Assembly: GCF_918797505.1 (NCBI RefSeq)
Contig: NC_092800.1
Coordinates: forward strand, 40,777,430 to 40,841,429
Reading direction: 5' to 3'
DNA length: 64,000 nt
From: Bemisia tabaci
Lineage: Eukaryota > Arthropoda > Insecta > Hemiptera > Aleyrodidae
The translations under genes were made by a program, and so were the position numbers. Under the pieces are notes generated by a model. The model saw only the letters and a list, made by a program, of their open reading frames with translations. It did not search any database and was not told where the DNA came from. The first letter of the stretch is position 1; every line of letters begins with the position of its first letter. Below, piece by piece: positions 21,912 through 32,656 of this stretch.

Positions 21912-22975
21912 CGTCACATCTGCTCTCGTCGTCGCCGATGTGACTAAGATCTTCCTTCCCTGAAAATTTCAATGAGAGAGAAGCCGCTTCCGTCAAAACA
22001 GATAGAGAATAATGGGTGTCATGTCAAGCCAAAATGAGGAGCTGCAGAGGGCGTTTATGAATTCAGAGGAAAAGGCGCAGGCGTTGTTTCAATGATATCG
22101 ATGCCCGAAAACTAAACGCTCCAGCAAATCCGCGTATCGAACAAAACACCTCATTCCAAGACACGTACCTACGTTTAGCCTCGTGTATGAAACAAACGAA
22201 TGACGATTAATACTGCACTACACAATAGGATTCAACTGCTGCAAATTATGCAGATCTGTCGGAAGTTCCTTCATTCGGGACTTTCGGCGCGGCCGCTACT
22301 CGTTGGATGGCTTCTATTTTTTCTTTTTTCTTTTTTGCCACAAGATGGTTTTAAAATCTCCAAGTAAATACCCAGATCCTTCGGAACATTTTGCAAAACG
22401 CTAATACTGCAAAAGAAAAATTTTGGAAATATTATTATATATTAGTGGAACTAGGGATACTGGAACACTTAGGTACGAATGTAAGCATTCTGACACATGT
22501 TTCTTAACCAAAATTTCACGCAGATCATGATTTGTGCAACGAAAATTACTGAAACCAACTCCTAACGGAGATATTGACATTTTTAGTTCACATTGGTTAC
22601 GAGGAATTTGAACTGCCCGCTCACAAGAAACTCAAAACTCTACGTGAGTCAAATCGCGCACTACAACGGTTTCAGCAAGCTTCTCAATCGAGCAATATAC
22701 ATTTCCCACCATATGTTTTCCAAACTATAAGTAATTTGCTATAGATGAGCCAAAGCGTCAAGATTGAGGTTGCCAGATTTTTTTATCGCAGAGACGTTCA
22801 TGATATCGTTTAGCGCGCGATGTGAATCACGTATAGCATTGAGTTTTTATGAGTGGGTGGTTTGAATTCACGCACCAAGAATCATTAAATATCTTCAGAA
22901 GGAGTTGATTTCGATAATTTTTGTTATACTCATCGTGTTTTCCGTGAAATTTTGGTGAAGAAACATGTATCAGAA

Positions 22976-24165
22976 CCCTGGTAAAAATTGGCGATAAGAG
23001 CTGCGTTTCAAAATACCATTGGAATTCTTCTAGCTGGCTAAAGAAGGCTACAGAAAATCATATAGCTGGCTGTAGAATGCGGAGAAAATCATACGGCCGG
23101 GCTATACGAAGCGATACAAAATTATGCAGCCGGGCTAAAGTTCCTATCGCCGAGCTTTACACTTTCTTGCCTGGCTGTTGCTTTTTCGCCATTGATTATA
23201 AAAGGCTAAACGATATTGTGTAGAAATTCGTGTGCTTTGGAAATCATTAAGTTTGATACGGAACCACCTTAATATTTACAAAACACACATTATATTTTCC
23301 TTTAATACATATTTGTTTTCATCAATTAAAATGAGAATAATCCATACAGGATGCGCAAACATTTCAAAATCATGAGTTGAATAACGCTGACTCCGCCAGA
23401 TTAAATATTAAAGCCTAACACAAAGCGGAGCGGCGACGCACTGGCGCCTACAAACCTAACAGGAATACTTCACGCGTTGCGCAACGCTTGAAGTATCCCC
23501 GTTAGGTTTGTAGGCGCCAATGCGCGTTCACTGAGAAAAAACTATGGTTTATAAACCTATTAGAGGTAAATATGGAACACCTATAATAGTCGTAAATAAA
23601 CTAATGATTCTCGGTCTGTGAACCATACTAAGGTCTCTGTACCTAATTAAGGTACCCCGTACCATAACTAAGGTATATGTGCTATTATTATATGTAGAGG
23701 TACTACTATTAGTGGTGTTCCATATTTACCTCTAATAGGTTTATAAGCCATAGTTTTTTCTCAGTGGCGCGCTGGCTGCCCGCCTGCCGCGCCGCAGCGT
23801 GCCACGGCGCTTGAAGCAACTATTTCACACCAGAGGTATTGCACAGTATCATACGAAACTGAAGGCGCTCTGGTATATTGGGAATGTCAGGCATCCATCA
23901 AAAGTACGGAGCTTTCCTCGCAAAATAAATCAAGATACTACGGCCCAAAAAGAGAGCAGTAATCAAAAAACTCACTAAGTCCTAGCATCCGTATTTAGTA
24001 ACGTTTAGCGTACAATTTATCGCCTGGCTGTTGCTTAATCGCCATCGGCTATAAAAAGCTATAAGAAATTGTGTAGCCGGCTATAGAAGCTATTGGAAAT
24101 CTTGCAGCCGGCTGAAGGTCTATGGTATTTCGGAACACAGATTCAACTGCCAATTTTTACCAGGG
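22976..24165. mobile_element. CCCTGGTAAAAATTGG element, copy 1 (interrupted)
   Basis: Terminal inverted repeat CCCTGGTAAAAATTGGC / GCCAATTTTTACCAGGG. Subterminal regions of about 200 bp at each end are built of degenerate GCCGGCTATA / GCCTGGCTGTTGC repeats. A central hairpin has arms of about 35 bp (GGCGCCTACAAACCTAACAG...). Length without its insert is about 950 bp. It lies within the terminus of another element, and a CACTG-ended element is inserted beside the hairpin. The left ~80 codons stay open in all three copies, but nothing indicates a real protein. Confidence 0.85.
23529..23766. mobile_element. CACTG-ended palindromic MITE, subfamily 2 (nested)
   Basis: 238 bp, ends CACTGAGAAAAAACTATGG and CCATAGTTTTTTCTCAGTG with about 50-bp arms (TTATAAACCTATTAGAGG, GTAAATATGGAACACC). 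The two sister copies of the host element read GCGTTTCGCGCTGG across this point, so the insertion point is fixed within one or two bases and no long target duplication was made. Confidence 0.9.
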
Positions 24166-24199
24166 GATGCTGAAATTCGTACCTTGTCTATAGTGGTCC

Positions 24200-25057
24200 A
24201 TTATTGGATGACACATTTCCCGTGAGGAAAACAATTCTATCTTCGATCGGTCTAAAAAAATCTAAGGATACACTATTAAATTTGTGCATCGAAATGAAAA
24301 AGAAAGTTAGGAGACATAAGAGTATATATACATTTTGATTCCTGCAAGAAATCTGTACACATAATAATATTGGCTTTGTCTTTTGGAATGTTTAGGTCTA
24401 ATGGTACTGTTCTTGAACTGGGCTTTCAGAAATCGCTCAAAAAATACAGTATGTCAAAAAAACTAGATGTTTCCAGTTTGCAGTTCTTTGAAAGCTGGGA
24501 TAAGTATTTTTGTACTGTTTAGATCCCATATGATTCACAAGTTTTTTCATTCAAATTGCACGTGAAACACTGAAAAAATTCAACGTTTCCAGAGTCAACT
24601 TTTAAATGAGAAAATAGCGTTTTTGCGTACGTCGATTCACTTTTTTCTCTCGCAAAAAAACCACCATGTGCAACATATGCATGAATAAATTGAGCACTAA
24701 ACCATTTTCGGTGTGTATTAAAATGAGAGGATTTTCCTGTAGGTTGACTTTTCTTGGCAAGTTAGATTGAAGAAGGGAGAAAATATATGCGAAACCAAGC
24801 TCCTAATTGCCTAACGTAAATGTTGTTTTCAATGCTGATTTGACTACGATTATTTTGTGGGCGGGAAGTTTGAAGTACGTATTATCAATAATGAAAAATA
24901 GGAACGTTAATTTCTCCCAAATGAGTTGATTTTTGAAGTTTCCTGTATGTAATTCTGTATTCAGGCCTAGGAAAGCAATTCATAAATCGGCACTGCTTAC
25001 CCGTCTTGTGCTTGTAGTCCACTGCTTTTGCTATTTTCTTCCATCCACGTGCCAATT
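24200..25057. other. Unique AT-rich DNA
   Basis: No repeat family, exon or RNA gene recognised. Confidence 0.45.
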
Positions 25058-25194
25058 GGACTGCATTTTGCAATTTGGAGCTAAGAATTCTGGCTCATCT
25101 GAAAAAACACTTATGTGCATAGGGAAACTAATGGCACATACGTTGCTTTTAAACCGGGCCGGAATTTATAGTACCTAATTGCAAAATGTAGTCC
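25058..25194. mobile_element. GGATTACATTTTGC-type short MITE, copy 6
   Basis: 137 bp, ends GGACTGCATTTTGCAATTTG and TTGCAAAATGTAGTCC. A perfect AATT duplication lies at 25054-25057 and 25195-25198. It belongs to the same subfamily as 21258-21394, sharing the internal CTTATGTGCATAGGGAAACT. Confidence 0.92.
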
Positions 25195-25512
25195 AATTTT
25201 TCCTAGATTTAGTCTCATGTGCCTATTCACTACTCGTGGGTTTTTTTTCTGCGACAGAGAAAATGCCAGGTACGATTGATGACAAGCAGCAGAGCGGAAA
25301 CAAGCCGGCATGCGTTGCAAAGCGGTTCGCTTATCAAACCGCAACAACAAACAACAACAACAGCAGCAGGAACAGGGAACACGAGCTATCTCGAGAGCTT
25401 CACACGACAGCACCGATTATTGATACTTGTAGATGTTCACCTTGGAGATGCCCCGCGAAATTTTTACTCGTCATCGTTCCAAGTCTCGGATTCGACAACC
25501 TACTCCACAACA
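25195..25512. other. Interval with AAC/CAG-rich stretch
   Basis: Contains a short CAACAACAACAGCAGCAG-type stretch at about 25343-25367. A 120-codon plus-strand frame runs from the preceding MITE into the next one, so it is not a gene model. No domain recognised. Confidence 0.4.
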
Positions 25513-25766
25513 CTGTCGTGCTAAGGAAGAACGCCGTATGAACATTCGAGTGTAGCCAAATTTCCCTTGATAAAACAAGTATTTTTGTCATCATTCGTGC
25601 ATAGTTTTCCTTAAAATACTCAGATAATTTAGATTAAATTGCGTAAAAAATTATCTGAAAATTTTTGAAAATAATATTCGTAAATTTTCCCAGCAAATTC
25701 GGTTTTTATCGGAAGAAACTTGGCAACATCTTAAGGCTCATACGGCGTTTTTTCTTAGCACGGCAG
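25513..25766. mobile_element. CTGCCG-family MITE, copy 6
   Basis: 254 bp, ends CTGTCGTGCTAAGGAAGAAC and TTTTTCTTAGCACGGCAG. The adjacent 4-mers AACA / TACT do not match. However, TACTCCAC occurs at 25501-25508 and again at 25767-25774, an unexplained 8-bp direct repeat offset by 4 bp from the left end. Confidence 0.85.
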
Positions 25767-26480
25767 TACTCCACGCTACGTCACTTTGGCGCTGAAGAAG
25801 GGCGAATTGCCACGTTTGGATTGGAGCGTTTACAGCCACGTCTGGAAAATATCCATGGCTACAAACGCTCGCCATTGTAAGAACAGAATCGAATTCCTTT
25901 CAGGGATGCTGCAGCTTCAACGTTCGATTTTCTATGAAACGACGATCGCATCAAAAATTTTCGAGATGAGCATGGGCTTACGAAGAGGGGGGGGGGGGGT
26001 CCAGAGGGGGCCTGACCCCCCTAGAATTGAAAATAGTATCATCTGCCCCCCTCCCCAGAAATTCTGGATGGTGGAAGGAAACCTTCGTTGAGGATGACTT
26101 CGTTGAGAGTCATTAAATGAAAACACCGTGTTCATTCAGGTAGTATTTTCTAAAATTTTCGTAGGCCTCAAAATACGTCCAAATGGATTTAAAATTTCGA
26201 AAATCTTCCAGATGTGTTGAATGTAGCAATTCAGAAGTATTTTGTGCTGTAAAAAAAGTACGAACATAATTTTTCCGCAGAAACCGATGGAGAATCTGCG
26301 TCACGGAAGCCTGCTCAAAATGAATCCAAATACAAATGGTTATGTGCGGTGAGAGTCCACGGTGCTTGGAAAATTTAGGGTATGAACTACTCGTACATAC
26401 GGTCTGGCTTTCACGACAGAGATGTACCGTAAATATGTTGTGTGAGTAACGCTGGGTTCTTATGGTATGGACTCAGAGTC
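25767..26480. other. Unassigned interval with a 13-G run
   Basis: A G13 run at about 25987-25999 is followed by short C runs. No gene or repeat family recognised. Confidence 0.45.
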
Positions 26481-26581
26481 TATACTCCTCGTATATGTAA
26501 TTTGTCCATACTAAAATGAACTCAATCTCTATACTTAGGTCGGCATCAATTTTTTTTACGGTCAATATGTGGCTGATACTT

Positions 26582-26835
26582 GGATTGCATTTTGCATGAA
26601 AGAACCAAGAGCATTCCATTGTTGCGAGGATTGTGAAACTTAGAATCTCTGCAAAAATCCCTGAAATCATGCAAAAACTTAAATGTACGTACGTAATTTT
26701 TGTCTTGAATTCATAGTTTATCGGGAGAAAGGTAAAACGTGTTTAGATTATCAGTTTCTATTTGCAGGATAAAAATACTTGCACAATCTTAGCGACATTG
26801 GAATCCTCTTGGTTCCGTTTTGTAAAATGCAATCC
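26582..26835. mobile_element. GGATTGCATTTTGC-type long MITE, copy 1
   Basis: 254 bp, ends GGATTGCATTTTGCATGAAA and the inverse GTTTTGTAAAATGCAATCC. Next inside is AACCAAGAGCATTCCATTGT. A perfect ACTT duplication lies at 26578-26581 and 26836-26839. The paralogous direct repeat at 27.5 kb gives the empty site (ATACTTCA), confirming the duplication. Confidence 0.92.
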
Positions 26836-26908
26836 ACTTCAGAGGCGGAGAGTGACCCACTCCACCGTGAGAGGATAAATTTTTTCCAGTGTAAACTTCC
26901 ACGTAATG

Positions 26909-27411
26909 AAGATGTTGCATCCGCGAGGAATTGGCTATTTGACTATTGATTCTTGTGTAAAAGCTCGCGAGAAACACGATGGTGCCACTGGTTTTCTCTG
27001 AAATCAACTCCCAAGCTCAAAAAAAGCTCTCAAGTTGAGGCCAAAATGGTGGGGATATCCCACGCTATCCTGAGAGTCCACCTCTACATCAAAACAAACT
27101 CTCCATGCAAAGATAGGGAGCAAATAAATTGACAGAGTTGCCGTGTTTTCAATTTTAGAGTCCCCAAATAAAGTGGCAGCCCTGTCAATGTATTTGCTCC
27201 CTATCTTTGCATGGATAGTTCGTCTTGATGTAGAGGTGGACTCTCAGGATAGCGTGGGATATCCCCTCCATTTTGGCCTCAACTTGAGAGCTTTTTTTGA
27301 GCTTGGGAGTTGATTTCAGAGGAAACCAGTGGCACCATCGTGTATATCGCGAACTTTTACATAAGGATCTATGGTCAAATCGCAAATTCCTCACACATGC
27401 AACAACTCCAT
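26909..27411. mobile_element. GATGTTGCATG foldback element, copy 1
   Basis: About 500 bp, nearly a complete inverted repeat. Arms contain TGTAAAAGCTCGCGAG, ACACGATGGTGCCACTGG, CCCAAGCTCAAAAAAAGC and CAAACTCTCCATGCAAAGAT. The right end is GCAACAACTCC. Related copies are at 40577-41363 and 41701-42143. Hairpin-forming arms exceed 200 bp. Confidence 0.82.
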
Positions 27412-27624
27412 TTCTAAATTTCTGAGGGGGAAAGCCTATCCGCGTTACTCCTCGTTACCACCATACTCCTCATATGTAACAGTTGTCCACCCTAAAATGG
27501 CCTCTATCTCTATTCTTAGGCCGGCATCAATTTTTTTAGTCTGCACGTTGCTCCGACCCATACTTCATGAAGCGTGAGTGCACACATTTTTTTCTGCGTA
27601 AGCTTCCACGTAATGTCTACATTT

Positions 27625-27700
27625 GGACGTGTTTATGCCGAAAGGAACTATATCTCACGCAAGCCCTACGCACTTAGTCCCTTTTAGCACGGATACGTTC
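27625..27700. mobile_element. GGACGTATTTCTGCC-type MITE, short derivative 1
   Basis: 76 bp, ends GGACGTGTTTATGCCGAAAG and TTAGCACGGATACGTTC, flanked by ATTT / GTTT. It is an internally deleted relative of the ~122-bp copies, keeping CTCACGCAAGCCCTA. Confidence 0.65.
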
Positions 27701-28198
27701 GTTTCTGAGGGGAAAAGCCTACCCGCATTTCCCGCAGACGTGAGTGATTCCTGACGAGGTCGTCGCCCCGAAAATTCTCAGCGGGAAAATATTGCGTCAC
27801 GACCCGTCTGGAGTGCCGATACCCACGTCGAAGAGCAAAGTGGGGAGCGACCGATTGTGCTCCCTTCCCTCGGATTTAATCGAGGAGTCTCACCCCCCCC
27901 CCCCCCTCCCCCCGGGTCCGAACGTCGGGACGGAAAGTTTCGCCATTTCGCAGAAAAAGACTCTCGGAGGGAGACGAAACGTGGTCGGGATTGTTTGGAT
28001 TAGGCAATGAATCGGAAAAATTTTATTCGCTCGGACTAATCGCTAAAAGCTTCCCTCGCCTTTTTTCGGGACCTCGGGGTAGGGTTTCGAAACGGGCTCT
28101 CTTGGGGATTGCGCAGATTTTGGTATTGAGTCTCGCATTAAAATGTTTGACCAATGGTGGGGGGCCTTTTAAATTTCGATTAATTAATGTAATGACCG

Positions 28199-28423
28199 CA
28201 CTGAAAGAAAGCACATTGGATCAAGAGTCCAGACTCTTAAAAACATCGAAAAAGAAAAACTCTTGATTCAATCGGAATTTTGTTTAAATCAAGAACCAAG
28301 TCTCTTAATTTGAGCGGATTTCCTTTTGATTTAAGCAAAAATCTGATTGAATCAAGAGTATTTTTTCTTGTCAATGTTTTCAAGAGTCTGGACTCTAGAT
28401 CCAATGTGTTTTTTTTTCCAGTG
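28199..28423. mobile_element. CACTG-ended palindromic MITE, subfamily 1, copy 2
   Basis: 225 bp, ends CACTGAAAGAAAGCACATTG and CAATGTG...TTTTTCCAGTG, with the same arms as 19148-19370 (AGAGTCCAGACTCTTAAAAA, GATTCAATCGG). Similar peptides open on both strands simply because it is an inverted repeat. Confidence 0.85.
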
Positions 28424-28433
28424 CAGACCATGT

Positions 28434-28695
28434 GGATTGCATTTTGCAAAAAGGAACCACTAGCATTGCAATGATGCTAAGATTGTGAAACTTCATCTTT
28501 TGCGATGCAGTTGCGGAAAAACTATCGTGAAAAACTATGAAATTTAGATGGTAATTTTTGTCTTAAATTTACAGTTTTTAGCGAGTAAAATAGAAACTAT
28601 TAATGGATAATCGAATTTTTCCTCCAAGACAAAAGAAGTTGCACAATCTTAGCAACATTGCAATGCTAGTGGTTCCTTCTTGCAAAGTGCAATCC
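28434..28695. mobile_element. GGATTGCATTTTGC-type long MITE, copy 2
   Basis: 262 bp, ends GGATTGCATTTTGCAAAAAG and CTTGCAAAGTGCAATCC. Inner inverted blocks are ACTAGCATTGCAATGATGC and GCACAATCTTAGCAACATTG. A perfect ATGT duplication lies at 28430-28433 and 28696-28699. Confidence 0.93.
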
Positions 28696-28750
28696 ATGTG
28701 AACGTCCAACGACCAGAGAATAACAAAAATGGATCTTAATGATTAATTTG

Positions 28751-29029
28751 TCGGATGTCATGAAACGTAAGAAATAAATGAAAGATTGGAAACAGTGAAA
28801 TATATCATGAAATTTCACGAGGCTGTGAAATATTTCATATTTTTCAGGGACTAGAGTATGCAACCGCAGTCAAACACATTAAAATTGAAGAAAGTCACAA
28901 TTTTTACATTTTGCGAAACATGAAAAGGAACCGGTATTTTTCAATATATTTCATACATTCCTGAACTTTCATGAAATAGTTCACGTAAAATTTTAAGATT
29001 TTATTTGTCATGAAATGTTGCCACCCTGT
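28751..29029. mobile_element. CAGGGTGGCAAAAT-type MITE, copy 1
   Basis: Blocks ATGAAACGTAAGAAATAAAT, CACGAGGCTGTGAAATATTT, AGGGACTAGAGTATGCAACC and GAAACATGAAAAGGAACCGG are shared with 45232-45512. Right end TGTTGCCACCCTG. The left terminus has diverged and no duplication is visible. Confidence 0.75.
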
Positions 29030-29270
29030 TTCGTCACCTCCCAGACAAAGGCACATAAATTCATTTCGAAATGGAAAAACTGACTTAAAAAATTCAATTT
29101 TTGACGGGAATATGTGAAAAGTGACGAAGAGATAATCTGGGCGAGGGGCAGCTCAAAAAAATGTCTAATGAAGTTACAGGCAATGCATTTACAATGCCTT
29201 ACGGACTTTTTGGAGCATCCTCAGACCCCTGTAGGAAAAAAAATGAAATTGATTACGCGTGCATGCAATC

Positions 29271-29521
29271 ATGCCGTGCTATGGAAGAACGCCGTATGAG
29301 CCTTCAGGCGTTGTCATTTCCTTCAATAAAACACACATTTTCTGGTTAACTTATGAATATTTTTCCACTGCTTTTTCAGATAATTTTGTTCGCAATATTA
29401 ACTAAAGTTCCTGAAAATTTCAAGGGAAAATATTCATAACATTCCTTAAAAATAAACATTTTATAGAAGGAAATTTGGCAACTCTCGAATGTTCTTACGG
29501 CGTTCTTTCTTAGCACGGCAG
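29271..29521. mobile_element. CTGCCG-family MITE, copy 7
   Basis: 251 bp, ends ATGCCGTGCTATGGAAGAAC and GTTCTTTCTTAGCACGGCAG. A perfect AATC duplication lies at 29267-29270 and 29522-29525. Confidence 0.92.
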
Positions 29522-29651
29522 AATCAATCAACGCATTCAATGGAGGCTCTTTCTCATCATGTCCATTTGTTCGGAACCTACAAACGCATTTATAATCGTG
29601 CGAAAAGACAAATAGACTCAAAACTACACTGACGAATAAAATGGAGAGTAT

Positions 29652-29955
29652 AGATTCGATTGACACAAATCGATCAAAAAATGAAAACGTGAATCGCTCG
29701 ACCCCGTTTCTATCGACAATTCGTTCAAACAACCCCAGTGTCCATTCGATCGACATGAATCGATCGCAAAACAAAAACGTGACTCGATCAACGTGATTCC
29801 ACAGACACCGATTCGGTCGACTCACATGTTTGTTGATCGATTCACGGGTTTGTCGATTGACTTACGGATTTGTCGATCGATCCACGGTTGTCGATCGAAT
29901 CGGTGTCCATCGATTCATGTTTCATTATTTGATCGATTCATATCGATCGAATCCA
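29652..29955. repeat. GATCGA-rich foldback repeat
   Basis: Left arm AGATTCGATTGACACAAATC / GATCAAAAAATGAAAACGTG is inverted at 29905-29955 (CATGTTTCATTATTTGATCG...CGATCGAATCCA). The interior is dense in degenerate TCGATTGA / TCGATCGA units. Only one copy; class unknown. Confidence 0.6.
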
Positions 29956-30049
29956 TGCCTTCCGAACATAAGCACTGATAAAAAAAAAAGAGCCGAGAAA
30001 AAACTACGTGGGTGAAGGGAAGGTAGCAATGGGGATGGGATGTTTACGC

Positions 30050-30280
30050 GTGGTCTTTTGAATTATCAATGTTATAGAGCGAAATTAATATTTGTTTTTC
30101 GAATAGATAAGTATCCGTGCTCTTTGGTATGTTCGTTGCCTATACACATGAAAACTGAGGTCGAATCCCTATGGTCGATACCCACCATTACCATTAGGCT
30201 AGCAACATCTTGTATCGGTTCAATTGAGTTCATGAAGTTATGTAAACGTATTTTGAGATTAGAATACCATTCTCGCTCGA
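30050..30280. repeat. Diverged copy of the sequence left of 31340-32835
   Basis: GTTTACGCGTGGTCTTTTGA, TTTTTCGAATAGATAAGTAT, ATGAAAACTGAGGTCGA and TCGGTTCAATTGAGTTCAT align in order with 31265-31440 (TTTACGCACGGTCTATTCG, TTTTTCAAATAGATAACTAT, AAAAAACTGAGGGTGA, TTGGTTCAATCG). The CCCTGG element copy 2 thus lies between two related segments. Confidence 0.5.
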
Positions 30281-31225
30281 TCCTAGTAAAAATTGGCGAT
30301 AAGAGCTGCGTTTCAAAATACCATAGGAATTCCTATAGCCGGCTAAAGAAGGCTACAGAAAATCATATAGCTGGCTGTAGAAGTAGAATGCGGAGAAAAT
30401 CATACGGCCGGGCTATACGAAGTGATAAAAAATTATGCAGCCAAGCTATAGTTCCTATCGCCGGGCTTTACACTTTATCGCCTGGCTGTTGCTTTTTCGC
30501 CATCGATTATAAAAGGCTATAAGAAATTGTGTAGAAATTCGTGTGCTTTGGAAATCATTAAGTTTGATACGGAACCACCTTAATATTTACAAAACACACA
30601 TTATATTTTCCTTTAATACATATTTTTGTTTATCAATTAAAATGAGAATAATTCATACAGGATGTGCAAACATTTCAAAATCATGAGTTGAATAACGCTG
30701 ACTCCGCCAGATTAAATATTAGAGCCTAACTCAAAGCGGAGCGGCGACGCACTGGCGCCTACAAACCTAACAGGGATACTTCACGCATTGCGCAACGCGT
30801 GAAGTATCCCTGTTAGGTTTGTAGGCGCCAATGCGCGTTTCGCGCTGGCTGCCCGCCTGCCGCTCCGCAGCGTGCCACTGCGCTTGAAGCAACTATTTCA
30901 CAACAGAGGTATTGCACGAAATTGAAGGCGCTCTAATATATTAGTAATGACAGGCATCCATCAAAAGTACGGAGCTTTCCTCGCAAAATAAATCAAGATA
31001 CTACGGCCCAAAAAGAGAGCAGTATTCCAAAAACTCACTAATTCCTAGCATCCGTAATTAACGTTTAGAATACACTTTATCGCCTGGCTGTTGCTTAATC
31101 ACCATCGGCTATAAACGGCTATAAGAAATTGTGTAGCCGGCTGTAGAAGCTATTGGAAATCTTACAGCCGCCTGTAGGTCTATGGTATTTTGGAACACAT
31201 ATTCTACTGCCAATTTTTACCAGGG
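30281..31225. mobile_element. CCCTGGTAAAAATTGG element, copy 2 (uninterrupted)
   Basis: 945 bp reference copy, with ends TCCTAGTAAAAATTGGC and GCCAATTTTTACCAGGG. The central hairpin is complete: GCGCCTACAAACCTAACAGG, a GCATTGCGCAACGCG loop, then CCTGTTAGGTTTGTAGGCGC. The remainder includes GCTGGCTGCCCGCCTGCCGC and AGGCATCCATCAAAAGTACG, shared with the other two copies. Class unknown; no transposase sequence. Confidence 0.88.
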
Positions 31226-31899
31226 ATGTTAGTTGCCGCGGCAGAATTGAAGGCGGAATCCGATAATAGATTTACGCACGGTCTATTCGTTTAAGTTTTT
31301 CAAATAGATAACTATATTCGTGTTTTCCAATACAAGTTTGCTGCTTTGCGAAAAAACTGAGGGTGATATTTTTGATGGTATCTAGATACCAACAGAATCA
31401 CACATTCCCGATTGGTTCAATCGAAGCATATGCAGTGGGATGCCAGGTTTTCGAATAACAACCGATTCGCAGTCCTCCGTAATTGATGTAACATCTAACA
31501 TTCCTTTTTAGCATAGAGTATATAGAGTCATATTATACCCAAACGGGAGCGTTGGCGCCACTTTTAAGCATTTTCCAGGTCCCGAATTCCGAGACTGCTG
31601 TGTCACTTTTTTGATACATAATCGATTGTTTTCGATACACGGGAACCCGGCCATCCGATGTAAACAAAGAGGATAGGTATTAAAAAGTATTCTACATCGC
31701 CATTTTGGATCGAAAATGTATCGAAAAAGAGACCGAAGTTCGGCGCACACCGAACTTGGAACTCGTCGACCAGGACGTGGCGCCAGCTCTCCCATCTACA
31801 GTATGACTTTATGTACTCCATGCTGAAAAGGCTACGTTAGATGCTACATCATTTACCGAGGAACACGCCAAAAAGCATGCTAATCGAATACCAAGCGAA

Positions 31900-32619
31900 C
31901 AGGGCCGGATTTACCTACTTGCCGCCCATGGGCCGCCTGTATTTTGCCGCCATCTTCTCATTCGTTTTGAAATATCAATAAAAACCACCAAAGCTCTTGC
32001 CAGCGGAGGGGGGGGGGTGCATGAGATGCGTTTACTCGTGGTGGACACATTTTTTGGGAAAGCCTGCTAACACTACTAGCAAAAGTTCACGGAACTTTGC
32101 GCGAAAGTTAAGTTCCATAAACCTATCTCTGTTTGGACAAGGCCTTCCACTCATAAGAAATGAACGAACAAATTATAAAAGAACAAACATAAATGTAGTT
32201 TAATGATTTTAACTTCCGCCGCCGGGCCGCGCAGACTGCACTGTGTTTGGCGCAATGCGTGAAGTATTCATGCATTCTTGTAGGCGCTACCCGTTTCACG
32301 CTGACCGCAGTGACCGCACTGTGTTTGATGCCATGCGTGAAGTATTCGTGCAGTCTTGTAGGCGCTAATATGTTTTATTGTTTTACACGCCGACCGCCGC
32401 GCCGAGGGCTTCTCCTTTTCATCTCAAGTCCTTGTCATCATTTCTCTCTAAGTCGCGCCGTTCCAGGCCAAATTGCGTGTTTGGATTCTCTCTCAACTCG
32501 ACTAATTAAAGGTGCAATCTCTTGTATCACCGAAAGACGACAAAATTAGAAATTATTATACTCTCAGGAAATGAGAGATTTTGTCGCCTTTTTTCGTTTG
32601 TAATTTTTTGTCAAAATCC

Positions 32620-32656
<37 letters not shown>

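Larger units (their letters stand above)
22447..24199. mobile_element. Long-TIR element split by a 0.94-kb element
   Basis: The left arm (22447-22672) carries GGTACGAATGTAAGCATTC, ACATGTTTCTTAACCAAAAT and AAACCAACTCCTAACGGAG. The same blocks return in inverse at 22800-22975, and the last part (GATGCTGAAATTCGTACC, 24166-24183) appears only after the CCCTGG element. Arms are about 220 bp, and the intact element would be about 560 bp. Ends GGAAC / GGTCC fit the GGA...TCC superfamily, but no duplication is clear. Confidence 0.75.
26481..27624. repeat. Direct-repeat pair flanking nested elements
   Basis: A unit TACTCCTC(A/G)TAT..TGTAA...TTAGG(C/T)CGGCATCAATTTTTTT...CTTCCACGTAATG occurs twice in direct orientation. 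The first copy (26487-26908) is interrupted by the GGATTGCATTTTGC element at 26582-26835. The second (27464-27614) is uninterrupted. The foldback element at 26909-27411 lies between them. This resembles a segmental duplication, not LTRs, since no primer-binding site or polypurine tract is seen. Confidence 0.6.

Noticed and set aside
26481..27624. Direct repeats considered as LTRs of a retrotransposon
   Set aside because: No TG...CA ends, primer-binding site, polypurine tract or gag/pol frames; the interior is two MITE/foldback elements.
30150..30165. GGTCGAATCCC resembling a tRNA B box
   Set aside because: No A box or cloverleaf upstream, and the sequence belongs to a diverged repeat.
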